A stretch of DNA of 64,000 bases, from the NCBI RefSeq assembly GCF_014196295.1, contig NZ_JACIDK010000004.1:186001-250000 (forward strand), written 5' to 3'. The DNA is from Phenylobacterium haematophilum. Lineage in GTDB: Bacteria > Pseudomonadota > Alphaproteobacteria > Caulobacterales > Caulobacteraceae. This document shows, piece after piece, positions 54,331 to 62,571 of this stretch; the first letter of the stretch is position 1, and each line of letters opens with the position of its first letter. The position numbers and the translations under genes are program-made. The notes below the pieces were generated by a model. It was given only the letters and a program-made list of their open reading frames with translations, had not been told where the DNA came from and did no database searches.

Positions 54331-54903
54331 ATGTCCCTTCGTGCGCGTCTTGTCGCGCTGCTCGCTCTGCTTTGCCTGCCGCTTTCCGCCCACGCTCGCG
54401 GCCTTGAGGCCGAGGTGCTTGCCGAGCTCAATTACGCCCGCGCCAATCCCGCCCGCTATGCCGACGAGCTGGCCCGAGGCGGCTGGGCGCTGCGGGACGA
54501 GGACCCCTATGTGGTCGACGAGGCCATCGCCTTCCTGCTGTCCCAGCGGCCGCTGCCGCCGCTGCAGGCCCATCCGGGCCTGGCCGCCGCCGCCGGCGCC
54601 CACGTGCGGGCCCAGGCCCGCCGCGGGTCGGAGGGACACGGGTCCGGGGCCGGCGGCCTCGCCGCCCGCCTCAAGAACCAGGGCGTCTGGGCGGGGATGA
54701 GCGCCGAGACCATTTCCTACGGCTACGCCAGCGCCCGCGAGGTGGTGGTCCAGCTGATCGTCGACAGCCGGGTCCCCGGCCGGGGCCACCGCAAGACGAT
54801 CTTCGGCGCAGGCTACAGCTTGGCCGGCGTCGCCTGCGGGCCGCATTCGGCCCACGGGGCCATGTGCGTGATCGACTTCGCCGGGGCGCTGGCGCCGCGC
54901 TAG
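54331..54903 (+). CDS. CAP/SCP-domain secreted protein
   Basis: A 190-residue protein with a signal peptide (LVALLALLCLPLSAHA) followed by a CAP domain: LNYARANPARYADEL, HPGLAAAAGAHVRAQ, SAETISYGYAS and SRVPGRGHRKTIFGAGYSLAGV, containing the usual two His/Glu positions. CAP proteins in bacteria act in the envelope, with roles from lipid binding to cell-wall processes. An in-frame ATG at 54250 would hide the signal peptide. Confidence 0.85.
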   Translation: MSLRARLVALLALLCLPLSAHARGLEAEVLAELNYARANPARYADELARGGWALRDEDPYVVDEAIAFLLSQRPLPPLQAHPGLAAAAGAHVRAQARRGSEGHGSGAGGLAARLKNQGVWAGMSAETISYGYASAREVVVQLIVDSRVPGRGHRKTIFGAGYSLAGVACGPHSAHGAMCVIDFAGALAPR

Positions 54904-54954
54904 GTTTTGACGATGGTCTAGGCGCGTGGGCCCCGCGCGCCCTAGACTGCCGCC

Positions 54955-55401
54955 ATGTCCCGCGTCCCCGCTCTCCTTTGCGCCGGTCTGGTCGCCGCCC
55001 TGGCGCTCGGCGCCTACGGTCTCCAGCAGATTCCCCGCCCCGTCGAGAACGCGCGCCTGATCGCCTGGCCGCAGACCGCGAGCATGCCGGGCTTCGGCGA
55101 AACCGGCGAACTCGGCCCCTCCGAGATCGCCGACCTGACCGAGTACGTCCTGGCCCTCGCCGGCGCGCCGCGCGACCAGGCCGCCGTCATCCGCGCAGTG
55201 CCGCTCTATCAGACCCACTGCGCCTCCTGCCACGGCATCGGCGGCGAGGGCGCGGAGATCCTCGGCACGCCGGACCTGACCCGCGGCCAGTTCCGCTACG
55301 CGACCGACGCCGAAGGCGTCACCCTGCAGATCTGGCACGGCACGGACGGCCGCGGACCGATGCGCGAGGCTGCGCGGACGCCTTCCCGGCCCAAAGGCTG
55401 A
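54955..55401 (+). CDS. Degenerate FixP/CcoP-like cytochrome c
   Basis: A 148-residue protein with an N-terminal membrane anchor (ALLCAGLVAALALGAY), then MPGFGETGELGPSEIADLTEYV, which looks like the tail of the first haem domain of cbb3-oxidase subunit III. One CASCH haem site (C89-C92-H93) with LGTPDLTRGQFRYATD follows. The expected methionine ligand loop and terminal helix of the second domain are missing; the product ends in ARTPSRPKG. It is either a truncated relic or a small one-haem electron carrier. It lies just upstream of a cyclophilin gene. Confidence 0.75.
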   Translation: MSRVPALLCAGLVAALALGAYGLQQIPRPVENARLIAWPQTASMPGFGETGELGPSEIADLTEYVLALAGAPRDQAAVIRAVPLYQTHCASCHGIGGEGAEILGTPDLTRGQFRYATDAEGVTLQIWHGTDGRGPMREAARTPSRPKG

Positions 55402-55433
55402 TCTGCTATGGCCAAGATCCACCGGAGAGCCCG

Positions 55434-56039
55434 ATGAGCGACCTTCCTCGACGCAGCCTGATCGCCGCCGGCGGCCTGGTCCTCGCCGCCCCGCGCACGG
55501 CGCTGGCCGCGCCCGGCAAGCCGCGGGTGGTCATCAAGACCCCGCGCGGGTCGATCATCGTCGAGCTCGAACCGCGCAAGGCGCCGCTCACCACCGCCAA
55601 CTTCCTGCGCTACGTCGACGCCAGGTCCTATGACGGCGGGACCTTCTTCCGCGCCGCGCGCACGCCCGGCGTGCCCAAAGACGGCACCATCGTCGGCGCG
55701 CCCGACGCGAAGGTCCGGCCGTTCCCGCCGATCGCCCACGAGAGCACGACCGGGACCGGCCTCAAGCACCTCAACGGCACGATCTCGCTCGGCCGCTTCG
55801 CCCCTGGTACGGCGACCAGCAACTTCTTTATCTGCGTCGGCGACCAGCCCTATCTCGACGCCAACCCCAAGGCGGCGGGCGACAACCTCGGCTACGCGGC
55901 CTTCGGCCAGGTGGTCCAGGGCATGCCGATCGTCGAGAAGATCCTCTCCCTGCCCACCAACGGCGAGACCAAGTTCAAGGACCAGCGCGGCCAGTGGCTC
56001 AAGCCGCCGGTCCCGATCCTGACCATGCGCCGGGCCTAA
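55434..56039 (+). CDS. Exported cyclophilin-type peptidyl-prolyl isomerase
   Basis: A 201-residue cyclophilin with a Tat-like signal (LPRRSLIAAGGLVLAAP) and a compact PPIase domain: TPRGSIIVELEPRKAPLT, DGGTFFRAARTPGVP, ISLGRFAPGTATSNFFICVGD and YAAFGQVVQGMPIVEKIL. It catalyses prolyl isomerisation in the periplasm. ATG 55434 has CCGGAGAG upstream. The stop overlaps that of the converging phospholipase-like gene by 4 bases. Confidence 0.92.
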   Translation: MSDLPRRSLIAAGGLVLAAPRTALAAPGKPRVVIKTPRGSIIVELEPRKAPLTTANFLRYVDARSYDGGTFFRAARTPGVPKDGTIVGAPDAKVRPFPPIAHESTTGTGLKHLNGTISLGRFAPGTATSNFFICVGDQPYLDANPKAAGDNLGYAAFGQVVQGMPIVEKILSLPTNGETKFKDQRGQWLKPPVPILTMRRA

Positions 56040-58231
56040 AAGCCGAACTCGGCGCTGTGCTCGACGCCCTCGCGCACGGTGATCCCCGTCGTCACGCCGT
56101 TGCGGTCGAAGACGAACTTGGCCCGCAGCTCGCGCCCAGGCAGCGCCACCGGCTGGGGCGCGCCGAACAGTTCGGGTCGGCCTGACTGCGGCTTCAGGCT
56201 CTGGCTGTTCTCGACGCTGATCCCCAGGCTGTCGCGGTGGACGACGCTGATGTCCTGGGTCTGCAGCAGTCGCCGCGAGCTGTCGTTGCGCAGGGTCAGA
56301 TAGACGTGCACCAGCCGGTCGTCGGCCGGCCGCTCGACGCGGTCGATCCGCACCGACCAGGCGCCGAGCCGCTTGAACGCTCCCGTCGGATCGGGGCGCG
56401 GCGGCGGCGGCTCAGGCCGCTGTGGCGGTGCGGGCTGCTGCGGCGGCGGGGCCTGCGGCTCCTGCGGCGGCGACGGCTCGGGCTGCTGCGGTTCCTCAGG
56501 CGTCTGCGGCTCCGGCTCCTGATCCATCGGCGCCTCGCCCAGCTGGCGCATGAACAGCCGCCGCCAGGCCGCGCCGCCGGCCTGCGCCAGGGTCGGCAGC
56601 GGCGAGGCCCCCGGCTGCTTGGAGGGCAGCGCCTGCCACTGGTTGCCGGCGTCCATCGATCGCACCCAGCCCAGCATCAGATTGTCCGAGCCCAGCGCCA
56701 CCGCGGCGCCGCGCCCGGCCAGCGCCTTCTCCAGGTCGCGCCGGCCCTGGTCGCTGAGCAGCAGAAGCTTGGTCATCTGCAGGGTGTTGAAGGCCGGCGC
56801 GAAGCGTTCGGTCTCCCAGCGCAGCGCCGAATTTCCATAGCCGGCGTCGTCGATCTTCAGCTGCTCGCGGTTGAAGTCGGCCAGGTTCACCGTATGCGCC
56901 TGGGCCCCTCCGTGACCGCCGCCGCCCTGCCCCATCACGTCGTCGAAGTGGGCGTGCGGGCGGCTCAGATAGTCCGACCACTTGTCCAGGGTCTGGCCGG
57001 TCGCGCCCTCGACCGCGGCGTTGAGCGGCGCGCGCAGGATCTCCTCCAGGACGCCGACGAACACCTCGGGCATCAGCTTGGAGACCGTCTCGATCACCGC
57101 GGCGCTGACCTGCACCACGCCGTCGGGCGCGCCGGCCATCGAGAGCATGTGATCGCGCACATAGAGCCCCATCGCGGTCTCGGCCCGATCGAGGTCGGCG
57201 CCCGCATCGGCGAACACCAGCGACTTGGCGACCTCGTGGCTGACCGCCGGCCAGGCCTTCAGCCCGCGGTCGATGTCCTCGACCCAGGCCCGGTCGTAGG
57301 CCGCGCCCGGCCCGCTGGCAGCCTCGAACGCCGCCCGCTCCAGGCCCGACAGCGTCGCCCGCCTGGCCTCATAGGCTTCGACCCGCGCCTGCACCCGCGT
57401 GCGCAGCTGCGAGAAGATCCACGGGACCGAGCGCCCCGTCGCCTCGCCGCGATAGAGCCGGGTCGCCAGTTCGCTGCCCGGCCGCGCGTCGATCATCTCG
57501 CGCCAGATGAACTCCTCCACCCCGGCGATCGAGGTGTCCTGGCTGGTCACCGGCAGGTGGACGTTTTCGTAGCGGATACCGCACGGCGTCCCGTCGTCGG
57601 GCAGGTCGTCCTGCTTGCGCCGGTCGCACGGCCGGCCGCTGGCGATCCGCGTGGAAAACGCGTTGACCGTGCGCGGCGTCCGCTCGCCGATATAGCCCTC
57701 CAGCGTCAGGTGCTTCACCGCGTTCATCGCCGGGTCGAGGGTGAACTCGCCGCCCGCATAGTGATTGACGTAGGTGTGGGCGAACACGTCGCCGGCCGCA
57801 TGGGTCAGGTAGCCGAGCGCGAAGGCGTTGACCTTCGCATCGTCGCTCTCGACGAAGCCCTTGCGGTGGATCCAGTTCAGCCAGGCGTCGCTGCCGCTCG
57901 CCCCGACGCCGCCGGGCGCCGACTCGTCGGGATGGATGATCTGCTGGCCGGTCAGGATGTCGGGATAGGCGTCCGGCCCCAGCACCCCGGCCCGGAACTG
58001 CTTGGCCCCGCCCTTCAGCGCCGCCAGCGCCTTGGGGTCGACCTCGAAAGCGCCCAGCGCCCCGGCCGGCTCGCCGGTCTGCGGGTCGACCACGCCCAGC
58101 GTCACCTTGCCGTCGAGCGCGTCGCGCATCGCTTCCTCGGCCAGGTAGACGTGGGTCTTGGGCTTCCAGGCCAGGGCCGGGCCGGCCAGGACCAGGCTCA
58201 GGGCCGCGCCCGCCAGAACATGCGCCCGCAT
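56036..58231 (-). CDS. Secreted zinc-dependent phospholipase C-like protein with Pro-rich linker and C-terminal beta domain
   Basis: A 731-residue three-part protein. Signal peptide 1-21 would leave Trp22 (WKPKTHVYLAEEAM) as the new N terminus, as in bacterial zinc phospholipase C, where Trp1 binds zinc. Further candidate ligands are H27, D87 (GPDAYPD), H100 and H144-x3-D148-x3-H152. Residues about 560-618 are a Pro/Gln-rich linker. Residues 619-731 form a beta domain about half identical to the whole mature protein encoded directly upstream. Start and stop overlap (TGATG), so the two are co-translated. Confidence 0.82.
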   Translation of the reverse strand: MRAHVLAGAALSLVLAGPALAWKPKTHVYLAEEAMRDALDGKVTLGVVDPQTGEPAGALGAFEVDPKALAALKGGAKQFRAGVLGPDAYPDILTGQQIIHPDESAPGGVGASGSDAWLNWIHRKGFVESDDAKVNAFALGYLTHAAGDVFAHTYVNHYAGGEFTLDPAMNAVKHLTLEGYIGERTPRTVNAFSTRIASGRPCDRRKQDDLPDDGTPCGIRYENVHLPVTSQDTSIAGVEEFIWREMIDARPGSELATRLYRGEATGRSVPWIFSQLRTRVQARVEAYEARRATLSGLERAAFEAASGPGAAYDRAWVEDIDRGLKAWPAVSHEVAKSLVFADAGADLDRAETAMGLYVRDHMLSMAGAPDGVVQVSAAVIETVSKLMPEVFVGVLEEILRAPLNAAVEGATGQTLDKWSDYLSRPHAHFDDVMGQGGGGHGGAQAHTVNLADFNREQLKIDDAGYGNSALRWETERFAPAFNTLQMTKLLLLSDQGRRDLEKALAGRGAAVALGSDNLMLGWVRSMDAGNQWQALPSKQPGASPLPTLAQAGGAAWRRLFMRQLGEAPMDQEPEPQTPEEPQQPEPSPPQEPQAPPPQQPAPPQRPEPPPPRPDPTGAFKRLGAWSVRIDRVERPADDRLVHVYLTLRNDSSRRLLQTQDISVVHRDSLGISVENSQSLKPQSGRPELFGAPQPVALPGRELRAKFVFDRNGVTTGITVREGVEHSAEFGF

Positions 58232-58644
58232 CAGAACGTGAAGGTCGCCATGTGCTCGCGGCTCTCCTCGACCATGATCGCCACCACCTTGGCGTCCTTG
58301 TTGCGGTCGAAGACGTACTTGGCGGCGATCTCCCCGCCCGGCGGCGTCATCGGCGGCGGCGAGTCGAACAGCTTCGGATAGCCGGCGATCGGCTGCAGCC
58401 CCTGGCCGCTCTCGACCGTGACGCCCAGGCTGTCCTCCATCAGCAGCGCCACCCGCTCGGTCTGCACCAGCGGCTTGTCGCTGATGTTGCGCAGGGTGAC
58501 GTAGACGTGGACCAGCCGGTCCTGCGGCGGGTTCTCGATGCGGTCGATCCGCGCGGCCCAGACGCCCAGCGGCTTAAAGTCGGTGGCGGCGGCCGGCTGG
58601 GCGATACAGACGGCGAGCGCGGCGAACGCGGCGGCGAATTTCAT
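58231..58644 (-). CDS. Secreted stand-alone paralogue of the phospholipase-like C-terminal domain
   Basis: A 137-residue protein with signal peptide (FAAALAVCIAQPAAA region, residues 1-20). Its mature part (FKPLGVWAARIDRIE, DRLVHVYVTLRNISDKPL, AAKYVFDRNKDAKV) aligns along its whole length with residues 619-731 of the following gene product. Probably a periplasmic beta-sandwich that binds the same partner or membrane surface. No named family is recognised. Translation is coupled to the next gene by a TGATG overlap. Confidence 0.8.
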   Translation of the reverse strand: MKFAAAFAALAVCIAQPAAATDFKPLGVWAARIDRIENPPQDRLVHVYVTLRNISDKPLVQTERVALLMEDSLGVTVESGQGLQPIAGYPKLFDSPPPMTPPGGEIAAKYVFDRNKDAKVVAIMVEESREHMATFTF

Positions 58645-58760
58645 GAGCGGCGGCTCCAGCTAAGGTCGCCGCGACCCTGCGCTCGCCCGCTCAAGCTTGC
58701 AGCGCTGCTGCGCCCGGCCCCGGGCCCGGCGCGCCCAAGCGACCAAGCGCGCCGCTCGTC

Positions 58761-60425
58761 TTACGAAAACGCCCCCTGCTCGAGCAGGTCGGCGGCGTGG
58801 TTCGCGGTCCGCGCCGACAGCGCCATGTAGGTCAGCGACGGGTTCATCGAGGCGCTCGAGGCCATCACCGCCCCGTCCGAGCAGAACAGGTTGCTTACTT
58901 CGTGCGCCTGGCCCCAGCCGTTGAACACCGAGGTCGAGGGATCACGGCCCATCCGCGCCGTGCCCATCTCGTGGATGCGGTCGCCGGGCGGCGTCAGGTC
59001 GGCGCCGGCCTCCTCCCAGGGGGTGATGTCGGTGCAGCCGGCCGCTTCCAGCATGGCGGCGGCGTCGCGGGCGGCCTCGCGCATCATCACCTGCTCGTTG
59101 GCCCCGTGCGCGGCCTCGATGCGCGGCAGCGGGATCCCCCAGCTGTCGACCCGCGAGGCCGACAGGGTCACCCGGTTCTCCGGATCGGGCAGCACCTCGC
59201 CGAACGGCCCCAGCGACAGCACCCAGACGCGCCCCTCGCCGTCGGCGCGGCGGATCTTGCGCGCCCCGCCCTGCATGCCGAAGCCGCGCAGGTACGGCTT
59301 GTCGGTCTCGGTGATCCCCGAATAGCGCGGAATGTAGATCCCGGTCGGCCGGTCGGCCTGCCAGGGCTGGTCCTCGAAGCCGGGGCGATAGGTCCCGACG
59401 ATCTGGCCGCAGCCGACGTGGTCCATCAGGTTGCGCCCGACCTGGTCGCTGCCGTTGGCCAGCCCGCGCGGGAACGCCTCGGAGCGCGAGTTCAGCAGCA
59501 GCGCCGCCGAATTGATCGCCGAGGCGTTGAGGAACACCATCTTGGCGTCATAGGTCGTGGCGACCTTGCTCAGCCGGTCGATCGCCCGCACGCCGGTCAC
59601 CCGCCCCGCGGCCGGGTCATAGACCACGCTCTCGACGATGGCGTCGGTGATCACGGTCAGGTTGCCGGTCGCCCGCGCCGCTGGCAGCGTCGCGGCCTGG
59701 GTCGAGAACGCCGCCCCCAGCGGACAGCCGTGGTGGCAGCGCACATAGCCCTCGCAGCGCTTGCGCCCCAGGTCCATCTGCGGCTTGGCCACCCGGCTGA
59801 GGTTGGCGCAGCGCCCCATCAGGAACCGCCGCGTCGGGAACGCCGCCTCGATGCGGCCCTGGGCGTCCTCCTCGACGCTGTTGAACGGGAACGGCGGCAG
59901 GAAGTCGCCGTCCGGCAGCTGCGGAACCTCGTCGTAATTGCCGCTGACCCCTACGAACGCCTCGACGTGGTCGTACCACGGCTCCAGGTCATCATAGCGG
60001 ATCGGCCAGTCGGTCCCGTGCCCGTCCTTGAGGTTGGACAGGAAGTCGTCCGGCGCCCAGCGATAGGACTGCCGCGCCCAGGTCAGCGAACGCCCGCCCA
60101 GGTGATAGCCGCGGATCCAGCGGTACGGCTTTCCCTCGGCCTGCTCGTACGGATAGTCGTGGTCGCTGGCCCAGAACTTCTTGTTCGAGTTGAACATCGC
60201 GTAGCTGACGCCGACATAGTACGGGTAGTGCAGCGCCTTCTCGTCGTCCGGGATCTGGTCGTCGCGCCAGCGCAGCCGTCCGGCCTCCTCGTGGCTGTAG
60301 TCGGTCCCGTGCTCGATGTTCGGCCCGCGCTCGAGCATCAGCACCTTCAGGCCGCGCTCGCACAGCTCCTTGGCGACCCAGCCGCCGCTGATGCCCGATC
60401 CCACCACGATCGCGTCGAACTGCAT
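58761..60425 (-). CDS. GMC-family oxidoreductase
   Basis: A 554-residue flavoprotein with the N-terminal FAD motif VVGSGISGGWVAKEL, LMLERG, the GMC middle segment YHLGGRSLTWARQS and the C-terminal CSDGAVMASSASMNPSLTYMALSARTANHAA. Cys-rich YVRCHHGCPLGAAF is typical of gluconate-dehydrogenase-like members. ATG 60425 lies 10 bases after the upstream isomerase-like gene. It probably oxidises a sugar or sugar acid; the small Tat-exported partner subunit of this group is not adjacent. Confidence 0.9.
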   Translation of the reverse strand: MQFDAIVVGSGISGGWVAKELCERGLKVLMLERGPNIEHGTDYSHEEAGRLRWRDDQIPDDEKALHYPYYVGVSYAMFNSNKKFWASDHDYPYEQAEGKPYRWIRGYHLGGRSLTWARQSYRWAPDDFLSNLKDGHGTDWPIRYDDLEPWYDHVEAFVGVSGNYDEVPQLPDGDFLPPFPFNSVEEDAQGRIEAAFPTRRFLMGRCANLSRVAKPQMDLGRKRCEGYVRCHHGCPLGAAFSTQAATLPAARATGNLTVITDAIVESVVYDPAAGRVTGVRAIDRLSKVATTYDAKMVFLNASAINSAALLLNSRSEAFPRGLANGSDQVGRNLMDHVGCGQIVGTYRPGFEDQPWQADRPTGIYIPRYSGITETDKPYLRGFGMQGGARKIRRADGEGRVWVLSLGPFGEVLPDPENRVTLSASRVDSWGIPLPRIEAAHGANEQVMMREAARDAAAMLEAAGCTDITPWEEAGADLTPPGDRIHEMGTARMGRDPSTSVFNGWGQAHEVSNLFCSDGAVMASSASMNPSLTYMALSARTANHAADLLEQGAFS

Positions 60426-60435
60426 GCTCAAAACC

Positions 60436-61251
60436 CTACGCCTTGCCGCCCGGCGCGTCGAACAGCGCCATGGCTTGCGAAAGCGCGGCGATCGGCTCGC
60501 CGCGCGGAATGAATTCGTGGCCGACCCATTGGTCGTAGCCCAGATGGTCCAGCAGCCCGGCGATCGCGCGCCAGTTGATCTCCTGGCGGTCGTCCAGGTC
60601 GCGCCGCCCGGGCGCCCCGGCCGTATGGACATGACCGATCAACTCGAAGTTGGCCTTGATGGTGCGGCTGAGGTCGCCCTCCATCAACTGCATATGATAG
60701 CCGTCATAGAGCAGCTTCAGCGTCGGCGAGCCGACCCCGCGCACCACCTGCGCGCCGAATTCGGTGCGGTCGCACTGCTGCCCCGGATGGTCGACCTTGC
60801 TGTTCAGCAGCTCCATCAGCAGCCGCATCCCGGCGCCCTGCGCATGCTCAACCACCGGCCCCAGCCCCTCGACGCAGGCGGCCACGGCCCGTTCATCGTC
60901 GCCGTCGCCGAACCGGTTGCCCGCGAACACGATCACCGCCTCGGCCCCGCCCTCCGCCGCCGCATCGATCGTGCGGCGCACGTGGTCGCTTAGGACGCCA
61001 TGCCGGGCCGGGTCGTTGAAGCCTTCCTCCAGCTTGTGTCCGGTGACGGTGACGATCGACAGCCCCAGCTCGCGGGCCAGCGGCCACAGCTCGGGCGGCA
61101 GCATCTCGACGCCCTGCGCCCCGGCTTCCGCCGCCGCGCGCAGGAACGGCGCCGGCTCCACCTCGCGCCCCGCCGTAAACGACCACCAGGCGAAACTCTG
61201 CCGCACGTCGCTCGCCTCCTCCCACGCAGCCGCGTCCACCGGCGCCGCCAT
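60436..61251 (-). CDS. Hydroxypyruvate isomerase-like TIM-barrel protein
   Basis: A 271-residue AP-endonuclease-2-type TIM barrel similar to hydroxypyruvate isomerase: QSFAWWSF at the start, LLMELLNSKVDHPG, LLYDGYHMQLMEGDL and IGHVHTAGAPGRRDLDD. Conserved E, D and H residues would bind a divalent metal. It is co-transcribed with the GMC oxidoreductase, suggesting a keto-sugar or sugar-acid pathway. The upstream region carries an operator-like palindrome. Confidence 0.87.
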   Translation of the reverse strand: MAAPVDAAAWEEASDVRQSFAWWSFTAGREVEPAPFLRAAAEAGAQGVEMLPPELWPLARELGLSIVTVTGHKLEEGFNDPARHGVLSDHVRRTIDAAAEGGAEAVIVFAGNRFGDGDDERAVAACVEGLGPVVEHAQGAGMRLLMELLNSKVDHPGQQCDRTEFGAQVVRGVGSPTLKLLYDGYHMQLMEGDLSRTIKANFELIGHVHTAGAPGRRDLDDRQEINWRAIAGLLDHLGYDQWVGHEFIPRGEPIAALSQAMALFDAPGGKA

Positions 61252-61267
61252 CGCGCGTCAGTGTCCA

Positions 61268-61281
61268 TACAATCGATTACA
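61268..61281. promoter_or_regulatory. Possible LacI-type operator upstream of the isomerase-like/GMC operon
   Basis: TACAATCGATTACA is near-palindromic around AATCGATT, 17 bases before the first gene. This centre resembles LacI-family sugar operators. No LacI gene is in the window, so the regulator is unknown. Confidence 0.35.
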
Positions 61282-61340
61282 CGGCAAGAGCCAATGCCAG
61301 CGACTCAAGCCGCGCGCCGGTCAGCGCCCCCTTCGGCACG

Positions 61341-61461
61341 ATCAGGTGTTCATGGGTCCCGGTCTTGCTCCGCAAACCGGGATGACAGGCTTGACCGAGA
61401 CGAGCACCCCCAAGTGTCATCCCGGTTTCGGCTGCAAGCCGAAGACCGGGACCCACCTGAT
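61341..61461. repeat. Dispersed palindromic intergenic repeat
   Basis: A 121-bp inverted repeat. Outer arms ATCAGGTG and CACCTGAT enclose GGGTCCCGGTCTT / AAGACCGGGACCC and ACCGGGATGACA / TGTCATCCCGGT pairings. The wording is that of common alphaproteobacterial intergenic repeats, and the sequence is not part of any gene. Confidence 0.8.
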
Positions 61462-61482
61462 CCATCCGGCAAACCCACACCC

Positions 61483-62238
61483 CTAAGACCCCGCCTCCCG
61501 CCAGCCCCCGCCCGGCTCCTGCACGAAGTTCACCAGCTCGATCCCGAACGGCTGCGGCCCCTCGGCCTCCTCGCCCTCCCCCGCCGGCCCCAGCATCCGC
61601 CGCAGCCCGTATTTCTTCGGCTCGATCAGCGCCACCCGCCAGCGCAGCACCTGCACCCGCAGCCGGTCGCCGCGCACCGAGTCCTCGGTCGCCTCCATCG
61701 CCACCTCGTAGGCCAGGTCGAAATGCAGGTCGGCGGCGATCTCCTTGGCGCGCAGGTACATCTCGCGGAACCAGTCCTCGCGCCGCGCCCAGCCGAAGAT
61801 CGAGCCGGCGCACGGCATGTCCGGATCGGCCGACAGCGCCAGCACGCTCTCGCCGCCGGCGATCCTCAAACAGATTTCCTCGGCCAGTTCCGGCGTCAGG
61901 ATCGAGACGCTGCCCCCGCGCCGCCGCGCGGGCGAGGCCTGGGCCATCATCCGCCGCCAGAGCTTGCCGCTGCCCGGCCGCAGGTCCGCCTCGCGGTCGG
62001 CCGCGATCTGCCGGCGCCGGCCCTCCAGCTTGGCGGCCTCGAACGCCGCCCCGAACTCAGGCTCGCGCAGCGCCCAGTCGCGAAACGTCCGCCGCGACGG
62101 CATCCCCGGCTCGCGCGCCAGCGCATGCTGGCTCTCGCCCGCCGCCACCCGCGCGCAGATCTCCCGCCCCAGCTCCGGCGTAAACCGCACAGACGCCCGA
62201 ACCCTGGCCCGCCCCGGGCCTGGCGACAACGAAGGCAT
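61483..62238 (-). CDS. Sf6-type small-terminase-like protein with duplicated HTH
   Basis: A 251-residue protein with two copies of a helix-turn-helix-like unit: FTPELGREICARVAAGESQHAL (from residue 19, split by turns) and LTPELAEEICLRIAGGESVLAL (from residue 114). KEIAADLHFDLAYEVAMEAT follows and resembles phage Sf6-type small terminases. No large terminase, portal or other phage gene is adjacent, so it is a domesticated DNA-binding protein or a phage remnant. The two copies suggest internal duplication. Confidence 0.72.
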   Translation of the reverse strand: MPSLSPGPGRARVRASVRFTPELGREICARVAAGESQHALAREPGMPSRRTFRDWALREPEFGAAFEAAKLEGRRRQIAADREADLRPGSGKLWRRMMAQASPARRRGGSVSILTPELAEEICLRIAGGESVLALSADPDMPCAGSIFGWARREDWFREMYLRAKEIAADLHFDLAYEVAMEATEDSVRGDRLRVQVLRWRVALIEPKKYGLRRMLGPAGEGEEAEGPQPFGIELVNFVQEPGGGWREAGS

Positions 62239-62571
62239 CCCGCCCCCACGACAGCAAATGAGAAGGCTTCAGTGTCTCACAGCCACGCCGAAGCGCAAGA
62301 ACAAAATGGCAACACAGCAATCGAGTCAGTTTTCGGCGCATGCGAAGACCAAACGCGTGGGCATCAGATCCCGCCGGTACGCCCCGGCTCCCCGCCGCCC
62401 AGCGTCGACGCCCTCATGGCCAGACAGCTGATGTCGGTCCGAGCACCCCCGATCCGCCCGTCGGAAATCCTGCCTCTTGGCCTGTCGGTGCAAAGGCATC
62501 TTCAACAACGACGCGCCATCGTCTAGCTTGCAACTATCCCGACGCCTTCATCTCGGACATCATACTAGAAC
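62239..62571. other. 333-bp divergent intergenic region at a composition boundary
   Basis: GC content falls from left to right into the ATPase gene. Several short open frames exist but none is supported. I find no tRNA or clear attachment-site repeat here. The region should hold promoters for both flanking genes; no ribosome binding site stands out before the ATPase ATG. Confidence 0.4.

Noticed and set aside
56237..58381. 714-codon open frame antisense to the phospholipase-like gene
   Set aside because: Arg/Leu-rich shadow without a start signal; the minus-strand gene has a signal peptide and metal-site residues.
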